Shown: piece after piece, positions 1 through 9,536 of the stretch
Layout of the letters: each line of letters starts with the position of its first letter
Position numbering within the stretch: position 1 is the stretch's first letter
Source of the DNA: a virus
Virus record (IMG/VR): IMGVR_UViG_3300026512_000039
Coordinates: 1 to 36,382 of that record
Length of the DNA stretch: 36,382 nt
Direction: 5' to 3' (one strand)
Made by a program: the position numbers and the translations under genes
The notes under the pieces: generated by a model
What the model saw: the letters and a program-made list of their open reading frames with translations, nothing else
Database searches by the model: none
What the model was told of the DNA's origin: nothing

Positions 1-5
1 AAGAG

Positions 6-881
6 ATGAGAATTAACCATTATATGAACTTTAGAGAGATTGAAAATAACATTGACCAATATGGCTTTACGGATTTAAGGAATATGTTTAACGAAGGCAA
101 AATAAGTTATAATCAATATGTATCAGCCGTAAGAGAAAAATCAGGTGAGATAGAGGATACTCCTGAAAATTCCGTATTGTATCATAAAACAGAACAGATG
201 ATTTTAAACGGCGTGTTTGGTAATGATGATAATGCAGTTTATAACTTTGCTAAATATTTAGATGAGAATGTTAATGATTTAACACCAAAACAGAGAAAAA
301 CACTTATGAGTATGTTTGATAAATATACATTACATTTATCCAAAAACTCAAATGAATTGCCACCTGAAAGAAAACAGTATATTAAGGATATACAAAAAAC
401 TATAACATCTATGGATATGGATATAACTAATGTAACACTTGGGAATAAGGTAAAAGATATAGGTAGTGATTTAGATACTTTTAAATCTACAGCAAATTAT
501 ATATTTATAAAAGAATTGCAAGATAATAATTATTTTAAAGGCTTAAGTGATGATGATTTTAGGAAAAGAATAAATGATGCAAAGGTAAAAGCTATGGATA
601 TAGCAATGCTTAAATTAACACAACAGCATTTAGATGACCAAATCGATAGTGGTTTAACGAAATTTAAAGAAGCTCTTAAATCGGAATATGGCGATGTTAA
701 TTTAAATATATCAGATAAAACACGAAAAGCTATTTATGATGCTATTTACAGGTATGCTGAAAAATATAATATAGTGAATATTGATGATAATACTTATATT
801 AAGAATGTTTTTTCGGTTAAAATAAATGACAAAGTCTATCCTGTTAGTATAAAATATGGTGGCTTTGTAATAGAAAAATAA
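6..881 (+). CDS. Putative internal virion protein (unrecognised)
   Basis: A 291-aa protein I do not recognise by sequence. It is hydrophilic, rich in Asp, Asn, Lys and Ile, looks largely helical, and has no evident signal peptide or membrane segment. It sits between the small gene that crosses the window ends and the 100-aa gene at 895, just before the 1706-aa protein. T7-like phages carry their gp15/gp16 internal core proteins in this position, so an internal core or DNA-ejection role is inferred from position only. The ATG at 6 overlaps the TGA of the preceding gene (ATGA) if the window is closed into a circle. The ribosome-binding site would then lie across the junction (AAAGAG). Confidence 0.6.
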   Translation: MRINHYMNFREIENNIDQYGFTDLRNMFNEGKISYNQYVSAVREKSGEIEDTPENSVLYHKTEQMILNGVFGNDDNAVYNFAKYLDENVNDLTPKQRKTLMSMFDKYTLHLSKNSNELPPERKQYIKDIQKTITSMDMDITNVTLGNKVKDIGSDLDTFKSTANYIFIKELQDNNYFKGLSDDDFRKRINDAKVKAMDIAMLKLTQQHLDDQIDSGLTKFKEALKSEYGDVNLNISDKTRKAIYDAIYRYAEKYNIVNIDDNTYIKNVFSVKINDKVYPVSIKYGGFVIEK

Positions 882-894
882 AAAGGAGGAATGT

Positions 895-1197
895 ATGTCT
901 GGAAGAAAAAAACATCACGATGATGTAAGTCCTAAATGTGAAAAGGTTTTAGAAATTATAGAGGATTTTAAGAAAACAAAAACTAAAACAAAGCAAGCCG
1001 AAAATCCGTATAATGGTATAAAAGGTTATTTGTTTATGGGTGAAAAATGTGTTATAAATGTATATAATATGTTACCGAGAATTGCTAATGAGTGCTTAAA
1101 AACAGTATCGGATATTAAAATTGAAAGTGTAAAAGAAATTTATGGAATGGGTAGCAAGCCACCGCACACTGAAATAGTTATAATAAAAGGAAAATAA
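895..1197 (+). CDS. Hypothetical protein, 100 aa
   Basis: Small basic protein with a Lys/His-rich start (MSGRKKHHDD) and no membrane segment; not recognised. AGGAGG at 884-889 lies 5 nt before the ATG at 895, so this start is preferred to the out-of-frame ATG at 891. The stop codon abuts the ATG of the 1706-aa gene at 1198, suggesting translational coupling. Its position inside the internal virion protein block suggests a virion or assembly accessory role; the sequence itself does not show one. Confidence 0.6.
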   Translation: MSGRKKHHDDVSPKCEKVLEIIEDFKKTKTKTKQAENPYNGIKGYLFMGEKCVINVYNMLPRIANECLKTVSDIKIESVKEIYGMGSKPPHTEIVIIKGK

Positions 1198-4100
1198 ATG
1201 GATGCACAGATTGAAATAATTGCGGATACTACTGAACAAACTACAGAGCCACCGAAACCAAAGGTTACTAATATAGATGTAATACCTATTAAATCAGAAA
1301 ATCAAGAGATTATACAGCAAGACGAAGGTAATGGTTTTATAGGTAATATAGTTCATAGTATCCGCAGTCTTTTCAATTTAGATGATAGCGACAAATACGA
1401 TTATTTACACGAATTGGCAATAATGGAATATGGTAATTCAAGTCCTGAAAATGTTAACAAAATATTAGATAAGTTATCAGACGCTGGATTTGAAAGTGCT
1501 AAATCAGATTATCAAGCTCACGATGTTGTAGGAAACTTTTTAGAAGAAACAACGGTAGGATTATATAAAAAACCTGATATTAGAGCTTTAGGTTTTGGAC
1601 AAGCGTTAGCTAATGCCGTTAGCGGTTTCGCTGGATTAGTGGTTGGTTTTGGTGCTTCAGAAAAGATGGCTGGTGAAGCTTTTAAGTTGTTTACCGAAAC
1701 CACTAAAATAAAGGATATAATGCCTAAATTAAGATTATTAACATCACTTGAGGAAAAATATCCTGTATTCAAAAATGCACTTATAAAAGCTGGCAACGGT
1801 TTTGCTACATATATGGCAGTTGAAAGTTTAGTCAGCACGGCAGAGGAGCAACCTGAATTATATCAAAATATCAAGCAAGCTGTTGAGGCTGGCACAGTTG
1901 GTAAAATTTATGGTTCGGGCTTTAGCATTATAGATACTATTAAAAGTCCTATAGCTAAAGGCATTGCTGGATTACTTTTGACCAATGCTGTATCTAAAGT
2001 AACAACAGGTAAATTCTCAACACTTGATATTAAGCACGCTTTACAATCGCAAGACCCAGAAGCATTTGCGCAGGATATTATGGATACACTTATGGGCTTA
2101 TTGCCTGTAGCAACGGCAAGAATTGAAGAGTTTGACAGAAAACTAATGAAAGAAAATGAGACCAGAGAAAACATCATCAGAACAAAAAAACTAATGAAAG
2201 AGTTTGCCGATGCTGATATAAATCAAGAAAGTATTCTTGACGCAATAGATGAGGTTAGTAATTATGTAAGTAAAGCTGAAGAAGCTAAAGATATATTATA
2301 TGATTATGAATATGTAAAGCCATCTTTAGAAAATGATATTGATACTAAAGATTATTTAAATACCGTTGATAGATTTTTTAGCGATATAGATAAGCAACAA
2401 GGAATATTGAATAGTGGCAATTTAGAGATAAAATTAGATGTTTTAGAAACGTTAGCAGAAGACAAAGACGTATTAGATAATGTAGAAAATAAAGATAAAA
2501 TTGTTAAAAAAATAAATAATATAAAAGAAAAAATTAACGATATAAAAGAATTTGAAAATAATAGACTTAATAATATATCAGAAAAAATAATAAAACAAAA
2601 ATATAAAACAATATCAGATGAAATCTATAATGCCGTTAAAGAAATAGAACAAAAATATGAGGAAACAACAACTGATATTGCAGAAAATAACAAAATTAAA
2701 ATTACAGATAAACTGTTACCACATAAAGAACTTGAAAAACTTAAATTTAAATCGAAAATCGGTGAAGCTACTGTTTGGGATGTTTTTACGAATGGTGATA
2801 ATGTAGATTTTGTAACATTAAGATTGCCAACAGGTGAAAAGAAAACTTTTAAGTATAGTATTCTTGAAGATATTTTTAAGGGTAATAACATAAAAGAATT
2901 AAGCAAAAAAGAAATATCATTTTTGGAAAGGTTGCATCATCCGATAATTACATCTATGTTAAAAATGCAACAAGAAATAAACAATATGTTACAAGAGAAA
3001 TATTCTCAATATCTTAAAAAAGATGGAACACTTAAAAAGAGAATAGCAAAAGATGTTAAAAAGAAAATTGATAAAAATATTAAGTCTATAGAGGAAAAAT
3101 ATAAAACCAAAAATTTATTTACGGATAATGTAAAAGAAACTGAAAAAACATCACAAAAACAAGAACAAGTAGAGCCAACGCCACAACAAGAGTATCAAGA
3201 GATAGTAGATGAAGTTGCAAAAGGTAAAAATGAGAATGTAAATAAAATTAAAAATATTAAAGATTTATTATATGAAGAAGATAATAACAAAAAAAATGGT
3301 GGTAGTGTTCTATGGGAATTGGCAAATGCTGAAGCAGGTGAAAGAATAGCTACAGATGCAAATGCTGAAGAATGGATTGGAATTCCATCGTCATTCCCAG
3401 ATTGGATGCCTGAAAATACAAGAAGAAGAGCTGTTATTGACGCAGTGCTAGAGCATATAGAAAATGGAACAGAACCTAAAAAAAATGCAACAAGACAATG
3501 GGCTTTGCTTGATGCAATGCAAGATGAGTTAGAGAGACGTTTAGGCAAAGGCAAATATGCTCCAAATAAAGAAAGTGATATTGATTGGGATAATTTAACT
3601 GATGAGGAATGGAGAAATATTGATTTAATAGATATATTTGACTTCGGCGGTGCTATGTGGCATACGCTTAAAAGAACTATAGCTGATACTTTTGGACACG
3701 TAACTACAGGCAGGGAAGAGGGTATGGATGTATCATCTTATTGGCTATCAACACCTTATCAGTTATCAAGAAGTAAAAACCCGATAGCCGCTAAAACATT
3801 TAAAAAAGTTTATGATGGTTATTTAGATGTTGTAGGTAAAGTAACAAAGGTAATATCATCTATTGATGGTTTACATTTATCGCCTGTTAAAGAAACCATA
3901 AAAGTTAAATATAAAGATAATCCTATAGTTGAAAAGGTTTTTGTTGATTTAGTAAATGAGTTTGACGCAGAGAATACGGCAATTAAGGGTATAACAAAAG
4001 AAAATAGCAAAAATGAATATGATATAAATGACTTAAAAGAATATATAAAAGGTTATGCGAAAGATAAAAAAATAGAATTAACAGATGAACAAGTAAATGA

Positions 4101-6318
4101 TATTTATAACTCAATTAAAAACTTGCAAAGGTTTTATCAAAAAGCTGAAAGGCAAAGAAACCTTGAGTTTAAAAGACAGCTTAAAGAAATAAAAAAACAC
4201 TATAAAGATAGCGAAACTGTAGAAAACTTAATAAAGTTTTTTGAAAAATCAATGTATGATATTAACCCGTCAAGAGTTTTTTATTCTCATAGAGACAGAG
4301 GATTGGGAAATGTCTTTATAAGAGTTAGAAACGAAGACGGCAAAGTAATATACAGAAGCGAAAATATGCTTGACCCTTGGGCTATGTTTACGGGCGGAAA
4401 GCGTTATTTAAAAACCACAGAGATAAAGCGTGCAGAGATAGCAAAGAAGTATCCTGAAGACAAAGGTTATACAATAGAGGTTAAGAGTTTAGAACAATCG
4501 GATATAAACAAAGCGGATGTCGGAGATTTATTTGAGTTCTTTTTAGATGTTTTAGATAACGCAGATATAACGTTTAAACAAAAAGACCAAATATTGGGTG
4601 ATATGTATGCTAAATTAAAATCACAAGGCTTTGCGTCAACAACTATAAAAAGAAGTGATAGATATATAGAAGGCTTTAATAAAGATGTTATAGCAAACGC
4701 CGTAGCATACAGAAATAAACTTGATGGATTTTTGAGACACCAAAAGCTTAAAGCATATTTGAATGATTTAGAAGAGGAGCTCTTAACTAATTACAAAGAT
4801 GACAAAACACTTATTAAAGCTTTTAGAAGTGTTAAGAATGAGATGTTACGCAATAAAACAGCAATGGATGTTGTTGTTGGCAAAACAAGAGGTTTAATGT
4901 ATGTTAAGTATATAGCGGGCATTGCAAGACCTGTATTGGTAAATATGTTACAAACGCCTATTATGACAACATCACATCTTATGAATGAAGCAAATATTGG
5001 AATGGCTGAAGCTCACAAAATAACATCAAACGCATTAACTGATTTGCTAAATAACAAATTAAGCGAAAAAGAACAAAAAGTAATGAACGAGATTGAAAAG
5101 CAAGGAGTGTTTGAGCCGCAACATACGAAGTTTGTTTCGGGCAGTGCTGATTATAAAGACGCATTTATTAGAAAATCTATGGATTATTTAAGTTATGGTT
5201 TTTCTAAAAGCGAAACATTAAATAGAAAAATTGCGGCGTTGTCATATATAAGAGTTCATAATGATTTTGATTTTAATCAGTTGGTATATGGAGCAAGAGA
5301 CTTTAGTTATTATACAAACGGAATGTATGGAAATGTCAATTTGCCTATGTGGATGATGGGTAAAGATGGCTTAAAGCAAATAATGAGAGCTGGTTATACA
5401 TTTAAAAGCTATAATCAACAAATGATGATGGGTTTATTGCATTTATATCGTAACAATCCAAAGGCTTTTGCACATTCTATAGGTATGCTAATATTATTTG
5501 GCGGCGTATCAGCGATGCCTTTATTCCAATCGTTATCTGTTGCTTATAGCAAATTAACAGGCAATGACTTAAAACAAGAAATAATAAATAATGTAAATAG
5601 CTGGATTGGCAGTAAAGCAATGTCTGATATTATGTATGGTGGAATATTTTCATTGGTTGGAATAGACTTGTCAAGTTCGCTCATGATAGATGTTCCATTA
5701 TCTGATATAAAATACTCAAGTGATTTTTCGGATTATATAATGACTATGGTTGGTGGAGTATTTTGGTCAACGCTTAAAGATGAGTATAAGGCTTTAACAT
5801 CATTGCGTAATGGAGAATATGTAAAGGCACTATCGTATGGTTTACCTGCTAAATTTATTACATATCCACTTAAAGCTATGCACGATTATAGTATAGGATT
5901 AACATCTAATAATAATATAATTTTACGAGACCCTGTAACAGGTGATGCGATTAAGACTGATGAAGCAGAAATGATATTGCAGGCAATAGGGTTTAATCCA
6001 TTGCGTATATCGGAATATAAACACGCTTTGAATTCATATATAACATTAACAAACTATTATGCAAATATAAAACACAGTTGGAGTGTTGCTTGGCATTTAG
6101 CATACGCAAATCAAGACTATGAAAAAATGAATAAGTTAATAAAAAGAATGCACAAGATAAATAGAGATATAGTAGATAAAGGTTTAGTTGGTATAGTATC
6201 GCCTATTGATTTTAAAAGGATTAGGCGTTATGATGTTGGCAGGACAAATATTCATTTAACTAATTACTTTATTAAAAACAATATTGGAGGAATTTATGGC
6301 AGTAGTAACAACAAATAA
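1198..6318 (+). CDS. Giant internal virion / DNA-ejection-type protein
   Basis: A 1706-aa protein, the largest in the window. By position and size it corresponds to T7 gp16-like internal core proteins that form the ejection channel. The N-terminal about 70 residues are acidic and Thr/Pro-rich. Around residues 135-165 and 235-265 there are Gly/Ala-rich hydrophobic helices. Residues about 300-660 are a Lys/Glu coiled-coil zone. Near residues 1410-1510 there is a hydrophobic stretch followed by a segment like SLVGIDLSSSL, which resembles the C-terminal domain of large phage 'polyvalent' proteins (LPD38-like). I see no lysozyme, transglycosylase or polymerase motif. The next gene starts inside its last 23 bases. 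Virion location is inferred; assignment to a large ejection-type protein is moderately sure. Confidence 0.7.
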   Translation: MDAQIEIIADTTEQTTEPPKPKVTNIDVIPIKSENQEIIQQDEGNGFIGNIVHSIRSLFNLDDSDKYDYLHELAIMEYGNSSPENVNKILDKLSDAGFESAKSDYQAHDVVGNFLEETTVGLYKKPDIRALGFGQALANAVSGFAGLVVGFGASEKMAGEAFKLFTETTKIKDIMPKLRLLTSLEEKYPVFKNALIKAGNGFATYMAVESLVSTAEEQPELYQNIKQAVEAGTVGKIYGSGFSIIDTIKSPIAKGIAGLLLTNAVSKVTTGKFSTLDIKHALQSQDPEAFAQDIMDTLMGLLPVATARIEEFDRKLMKENETRENIIRTKKLMKEFADADINQESILDAIDEVSNYVSKAEEAKDILYDYEYVKPSLENDIDTKDYLNTVDRFFSDIDKQQGILNSGNLEIKLDVLETLAEDKDVLDNVENKDKIVKKINNIKEKINDIKEFENNRLNNISEKIIKQKYKTISDEIYNAVKEIEQKYEETTTDIAENNKIKITDKLLPHKELEKLKFKSKIGEATVWDVFTNGDNVDFVTLRLPTGEKKTFKYSILEDIFKGNNIKELSKKEISFLERLHHPIITSMLKMQQEINNMLQEKYSQYLKKDGTLKKRIAKDVKKKIDKNIKSIEEKYKTKNLFTDNVKETEKTSQKQEQVEPTPQQEYQEIVDEVAKGKNENVNKIKNIKDLLYEEDNNKKNGGSVLWELANAEAGERIATDANAEEWIGIPSSFPDWMPENTRRRAVIDAVLEHIENGTEPKKNATRQWALLDAMQDELERRLGKGKYAPNKESDIDWDNLTDEEWRNIDLIDIFDFGGAMWHTLKRTIADTFGHVTTGREEGMDVSSYWLSTPYQLSRSKNPIAAKTFKKVYDGYLDVVGKVTKVISSIDGLHLSPVKETIKVKYKDNPIVEKVFVDLVNEFDAENTAIKGITKENSKNEYDINDLKEYIKGYAKDKKIELTDEQVNDIYNSIKNLQRFYQKAERQRNLEFKRQLKEIKKHYKDSETVENLIKFFEKSMYDINPSRVFYSHRDRGLGNVFIRVRNEDGKVIYRSENMLDPWAMFTGGKRYLKTTEIKRAEIAKKYPEDKGYTIEVKSLEQSDINKADVGDLFEFFLDVLDNADITFKQKDQILGDMYAKLKSQGFASTTIKRSDRYIEGFNKDVIANAVAYRNKLDGFLRHQKLKAYLNDLEEELLTNYKDDKTLIKAFRSVKNEMLRNKTAMDVVVGKTRGLMYVKYIAGIARPVLVNMLQTPIMTTSHLMNEANIGMAEAHKITSNALTDLLNNKLSEKEQKVMNEIEKQGVFEPQHTKFVSGSADYKDAFIRKSMDYLSYGFSKSETLNRKIAALSYIRVHNDFDFNQLVYGARDFSYYTNGMYGNVNLPMWMMGKDGLKQIMRAGYTFKSYNQQMMMGLLHLYRNNPKAFAHSIGMLILFGGVSAMPLFQSLSVAYSKLTGNDLKQEIINNVNSWIGSKAMSDIMYGGIFSLVGIDLSSSLMIDVPLSDIKYSSDFSDYIMTMVGGVFWSTLKDEYKALTSLRNGEYVKALSYGLPAKFITYPLKAMHDYSIGLTSNNNIILRDPVTGDAIKTDEAEMILQAIGFNPLRISEYKHALNSYITLTNYYANIKHSWSVAWHLAYANQDYEKMNKLIKRMHKINRDIVDKGLVGIVSPIDFKRIRRYDVGRTNIHLTNYFIKNNIGGIYGSSNNK

Positions 6319-7123
6319 TAAAGTCAAATATACAATTACAAGTGGAGTATATGATTATTCTTTTGATTTTCTGGTTTTAAAACATGAGGATTTAAAAGTT
6401 TATATTTATGATAATGATAATAATGAGACACAATTAACATTTGATGTAGATTATATTATAAATGGTATTGGAGATGAGAATGGTGGTTATATAACATTAT
6501 TAACTACACAAACACCAGGTTATACATTATTGATTTATAGAGAGGTTAAAGAGACACAAGAAACAAGATATACAGAGGGCGACCCATTTCCTGCTGAAGA
6601 ACACGAAAAAGCTTTAGATAAATTAACTATGATAACACAACAACTTTCTGAAAAAATAAAAAGAGCTTTGTTGAGAAATGTAATTAATGATAGTATAAAT
6701 TTTAATGGAGCTTCTATATATAATCTTGGTAGTGCTAATGGAATTGATACAAATGCTGTAAATTTAGACGATGTAAAATCATTAGCTTTAGTTTTAAATG
6801 GTAATGATTATGATGCCAAAAATAAACATATAAAAAATGTAGCTAATCCTGATACTGGAACAGATGTTTGCAATTATCAAACAGTAGTTTCATTATTAGC
6901 TGGAAATATAAGTATACATAATTTAACAGAAAAAGAAACAACAATAGCAGATGATGAAATTATTATAGCAGATTCTGAAGATAACTATACAAATAAAAAA
7001 GTATTATTAAAAAATGTTGTTGGAACAAGTGGGGGAGCTGATTATTATATAGATGGTGGTTCTTCAAGTTCGGTATATTTAGTATCACAAGTATTGAATG
7101 GTGGAGACGCAAAAAATGAATAA
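6296..7123 (+). CDS. Tail fibre adaptor, T7 gp17-like N-terminal domain
   Basis: 275 aa from the ATG at 6296. GGAGG at 6286-6290 lies 5 nt upstream, so an in-frame TTG at 6284 is rejected. Residues about 1-125 match the T7 tail fibre N-terminal domain that docks fibres to the tail: a beta-rich start with YDYSFDFLVL, then LTFDVDYIING, then YREVKETQETRYTEGDPFPA and a helix ending in QQLSEKIKRALL. The remainder (FNGASIYNLGSA, KNKHIKNVANP) looks like short shaft repeats. At 275 aa it is about half the length of T7 gp17 (553 aa) and lacks a receptor-binding tip, so it probably works as an adaptor for the spike and fibre proteins encoded next. Confidence 0.85.
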   Translation: MAVVTTNNKVKYTITSGVYDYSFDFLVLKHEDLKVYIYDNDNNETQLTFDVDYIINGIGDENGGYITLLTTQTPGYTLLIYREVKETQETRYTEGDPFPAEEHEKALDKLTMITQQLSEKIKRALLRNVINDSINFNGASIYNLGSANGIDTNAVNLDDVKSLALVLNGNDYDAKNKHIKNVANPDTGTDVCNYQTVVSLLAGNISIHNLTEKETTIADDEIIIADSEDNYTNKKVLLKNVVGTSGGADYYIDGGSSSSVYLVSQVLNGGDAKNE

Positions 7124-7140
7124 ATGTGGAGGTTTATGAT

Positions 7141-8982
7141 ATGGCAACACAAATACAGTTTAGACGTGATATAGCAATCAATTGGACAGATACAAATCCT
7201 GTTTTAGCTGAAGGCGAACTCGGATATGAAACTGACACTAAACAGTTTAAAATTGGTGATGGAACTACAGCATGGAATCAATTACCATATTATGATACTG
7301 GAAGCAGTGGTAGTAGTAGTGTTAATAATATACAAGAATTATTATCGGCTACACAACAAGGAGTAATTACTGTTTTAGGTTATCATACAAAAGATGATGA
7401 TGGTGGGGGCATATTTTATTGGGATGCTAACAAACCTAAGTCAGAACATAATGGTGGAACAATAATCGACCCTAACAAAATGTTTCCAACGAATTGGTCA
7501 GACCAAACTCAATTAAATAATTGGTTTACGGCTAATACAACTACAGATTTAGGATGTTGGATTAGATTATTAAATAAAGATATATTTGTTGAGTTTTTTG
7601 GAGCTAAAGGAGATGGTATTACTGATGATACGCAAGCAATACAAGCAACAATAAATAATAGTGAAAAAATATATTTTATGGAAAAAAAATATAGAATAAC
7701 AAATACAATAAATATACCATCAACATCATTTATACAAGGAATTCCTCCTTCTGGAAGTGGTTGGTATGCATTGGGTTCAGTAATAGAAGTTGATAGTGGT
7801 TTTTCTGGAAGTAGAGTATTTAATTGTTATAATGGTTATAAACAAATAGTAACTGGACTTGAAATTAGTAATTTATATTTTAATTGTAATAAAGTTACTG
7901 TACCTATTATAACTATAAAAGCTGGATATGACCATGTAACTTTTAGAAATATTACAATTAACAATGAATATGGAAGAGCAATAGAAGTTATACCAAATGA
8001 TGTAAGTAGTACTAATATATCGCAAACACATTATTATGAAAATTTACTAATAATACGTGGTGATAATACTAATAATAAAAATGATTTATTCGAACCATTA
8101 TTTTATGCTGAAAGATTGCAAGAAGCCACGTTTATAAATTGTAAATTTTTTGCAGGAAAACAAGTTCCTGCAAATGATGGTAAAATAGTTTCAAATTCAA
8201 ATGGTTATTGTGTAAAATTGGTAGATAGTAGAGGTATATCATTTATATCCACATCTTTTGCAAATTCAAATCACGATGCTGTTGTTTTAACTTCAGTAAA
8301 AAGACGTAGTGGGTATATGACTTTTACAGGTTGTTTATGGGAAGTTATAAATGGATATTTAATAAATGCAACTGGAGCGTCTGCAACCGATGTAAATTTA
8401 ATGATGTATAATATAAAAGTTATAATGCCACGACAAGAAACATCTCATGGTTACGGGTTTAAGATAAAAAATACAAAACTTAGTCATTTTGATTCTTTAA
8501 ATTATGATGCTACAAGTTTAATAGATACTGGCTGTAAATATAATGTATTTTATTTAAATTACAGCGATACTGTTACAAATAATTCTGGAAATGAAACGAA
8601 TACTATAATACAATTTAATAATCCTTATTTTTATAACTCTTTTACTATACCGAATAATTTTTATACTAAGAGAAATATAAATGCTGCTGGATATATAAAA
8701 GGTGATATAAGAGATAAATCTGTAACATTTGCTAATGTAAAATCTCAGAGAGCTTTTTCAACAACCTATCATAATAGTACTAATAAAGGTAGATTTGTTG
8801 CTGTTTCATTGGAATCTCCAACAGCTGGTTATGTAGGTATATTTATATCTCAAGATGGAAATACATTTACACCTGTGTCGCAAGGCAAATATAATACTTT
8901 TGCTTTTGTGCCTGCTGGATGGTATTATAGAGTAACAGCAAGTGGAACATTATATTTTTGGACAGAATATAATATATTATAA
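7141..8982 (+). CDS. Tailspike with Mtd-like N-terminus and pectate-lyase-like beta-helix
   Basis: 613 aa from the ATG at 7141; GGAGG at 7128-7132 is 8 nt upstream, so an in-frame GTG at 7126 is rejected. Residues 1-50 form a small domain (IQFRRD, LAEGELGYETDT, KIGDGTTAWNQLPY) typical of the N-terminus of BPP-1 Mtd and many phage fibres. After a Gly/Ser linker, about residues 150-175 read VEFFGAKGDGITDDTQAIQ, the signature of pectate-lyase superfamily beta-helix spikes. A long beta-rich, Asn-rich solenoid follows, with a distinct C-terminal domain in the last about 80 residues (GRFVAVSLESPTAGYVGIFI). The likely role is binding to, and possibly cleaving, host surface polysaccharide. The substrate cannot be read from the sequence. 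Confidence 0.85.
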   Translation: MATQIQFRRDIAINWTDTNPVLAEGELGYETDTKQFKIGDGTTAWNQLPYYDTGSSGSSSVNNIQELLSATQQGVITVLGYHTKDDDGGGIFYWDANKPKSEHNGGTIIDPNKMFPTNWSDQTQLNNWFTANTTTDLGCWIRLLNKDIFVEFFGAKGDGITDDTQAIQATINNSEKIYFMEKKYRITNTINIPSTSFIQGIPPSGSGWYALGSVIEVDSGFSGSRVFNCYNGYKQIVTGLEISNLYFNCNKVTVPIITIKAGYDHVTFRNITINNEYGRAIEVIPNDVSSTNISQTHYYENLLIIRGDNTNNKNDLFEPLFYAERLQEATFINCKFFAGKQVPANDGKIVSNSNGYCVKLVDSRGISFISTSFANSNHDAVVLTSVKRRSGYMTFTGCLWEVINGYLINATGASATDVNLMMYNIKVIMPRQETSHGYGFKIKNTKLSHFDSLNYDATSLIDTGCKYNVFYLNYSDTVTNNSGNETNTIIQFNNPYFYNSFTIPNNFYTKRNINAAGYIKGDIRDKSVTFANVKSQRAFSTTYHNSTNKGRFVAVSLESPTAGYVGIFISQDGNTFTPVSQGKYNTFAFVPAGWYYRVTASGTLYFWTEYNIL

Positions 8983-8997
8983 AGGAGGAATATAGTT

Positions 8998-9528
8998 ATG
9001 GCTTATATAATACAAATAAGAAGAGATACATCAACAAATTGGATAAATGCAAATCCTATTTTAGCTGATGGTGAATTTGGATACGAAATAGATACTAAAA
9101 AATATAAGCTTGGTGATGGAACTACGGCTTGGATAGATTTACCTTATGGATTTACTGATGCACAAAGTGTTGGTGGATATACTGCTAATAAATTAGCAAA
9201 AATAAATAATGACAAAACAATTTATTTTACGTTACAAGAATATACTGGAAATGGTTCAATAAATATAAATTGGACACAAGGAAACTATGCAAAATTAACA
9301 TTAACTGCTAATACAACATTATCATTTACAAACCCAACAGGTGCTTGCACGCTTAACTTACATATATTCCAAGACAGTGTTGGTGGGCATACATTAACGC
9401 TACCAAGTGGTATAGTTTGGGTAGATAATGACGTTCCATCGCTATCAACAGCGGCTAATGCTAAAGCAACAATAATATTACAATGGGACGGTTCGGAATA
9501 TTTAGCAAGTTATGTTAAGTATCAATAG
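8998..9528 (+). CDS. Short tail fibre / receptor-binding-like protein with Mtd-like N-terminus
   Basis: 176 aa. Residues 1-50 (IQIRRD, LADGEFGYEIDT, KLGDGTTAWIDLPY) are a paralogue of the first 50 residues of the upstream tailspike, 32 of 50 identical by my count. The rest is beta-rich: a TLTANTTLSFTNPTG core followed by LHIFQDSVGGHTLTLPSG and IILQWDGSEYLA, a small jelly-roll-like domain seen at phage fibre tips. AGGAGG lies just upstream of the ATG at 8998. It is encoded between the spike and the LamG protein, so it probably belongs to the same adsorption apparatus, as an alternative or accessory receptor binder. Confidence 0.75.
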   Translation: MAYIIQIRRDTSTNWINANPILADGEFGYEIDTKKYKLGDGTTAWIDLPYGFTDAQSVGGYTANKLAKINNDKTIYFTLQEYTGNGSININWTQGNYAKLTLTANTTLSFTNPTGACTLNLHIFQDSVGGHTLTLPSGIVWVDNDVPSLSTAANAKATIILQWDGSEYLASYVKYQ

Positions 9529-9536
9529 GAGGGTGT

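Noticed and set aside
3195-3554. Minus-strand open frames inside the giant virion gene (also at 1518, 1908, 2625 and elsewhere)
   Set aside because: Mirror images of a strong coding frame, Ser/Leu-rich by complement, without ribosome-binding sites or family resemblance.
7141-9528. Diversity-generating retroelement linked to the Mtd-like proteins
   Set aside because: No reverse transcriptase gene and no template/variable repeat pair were seen anywhere in the window.
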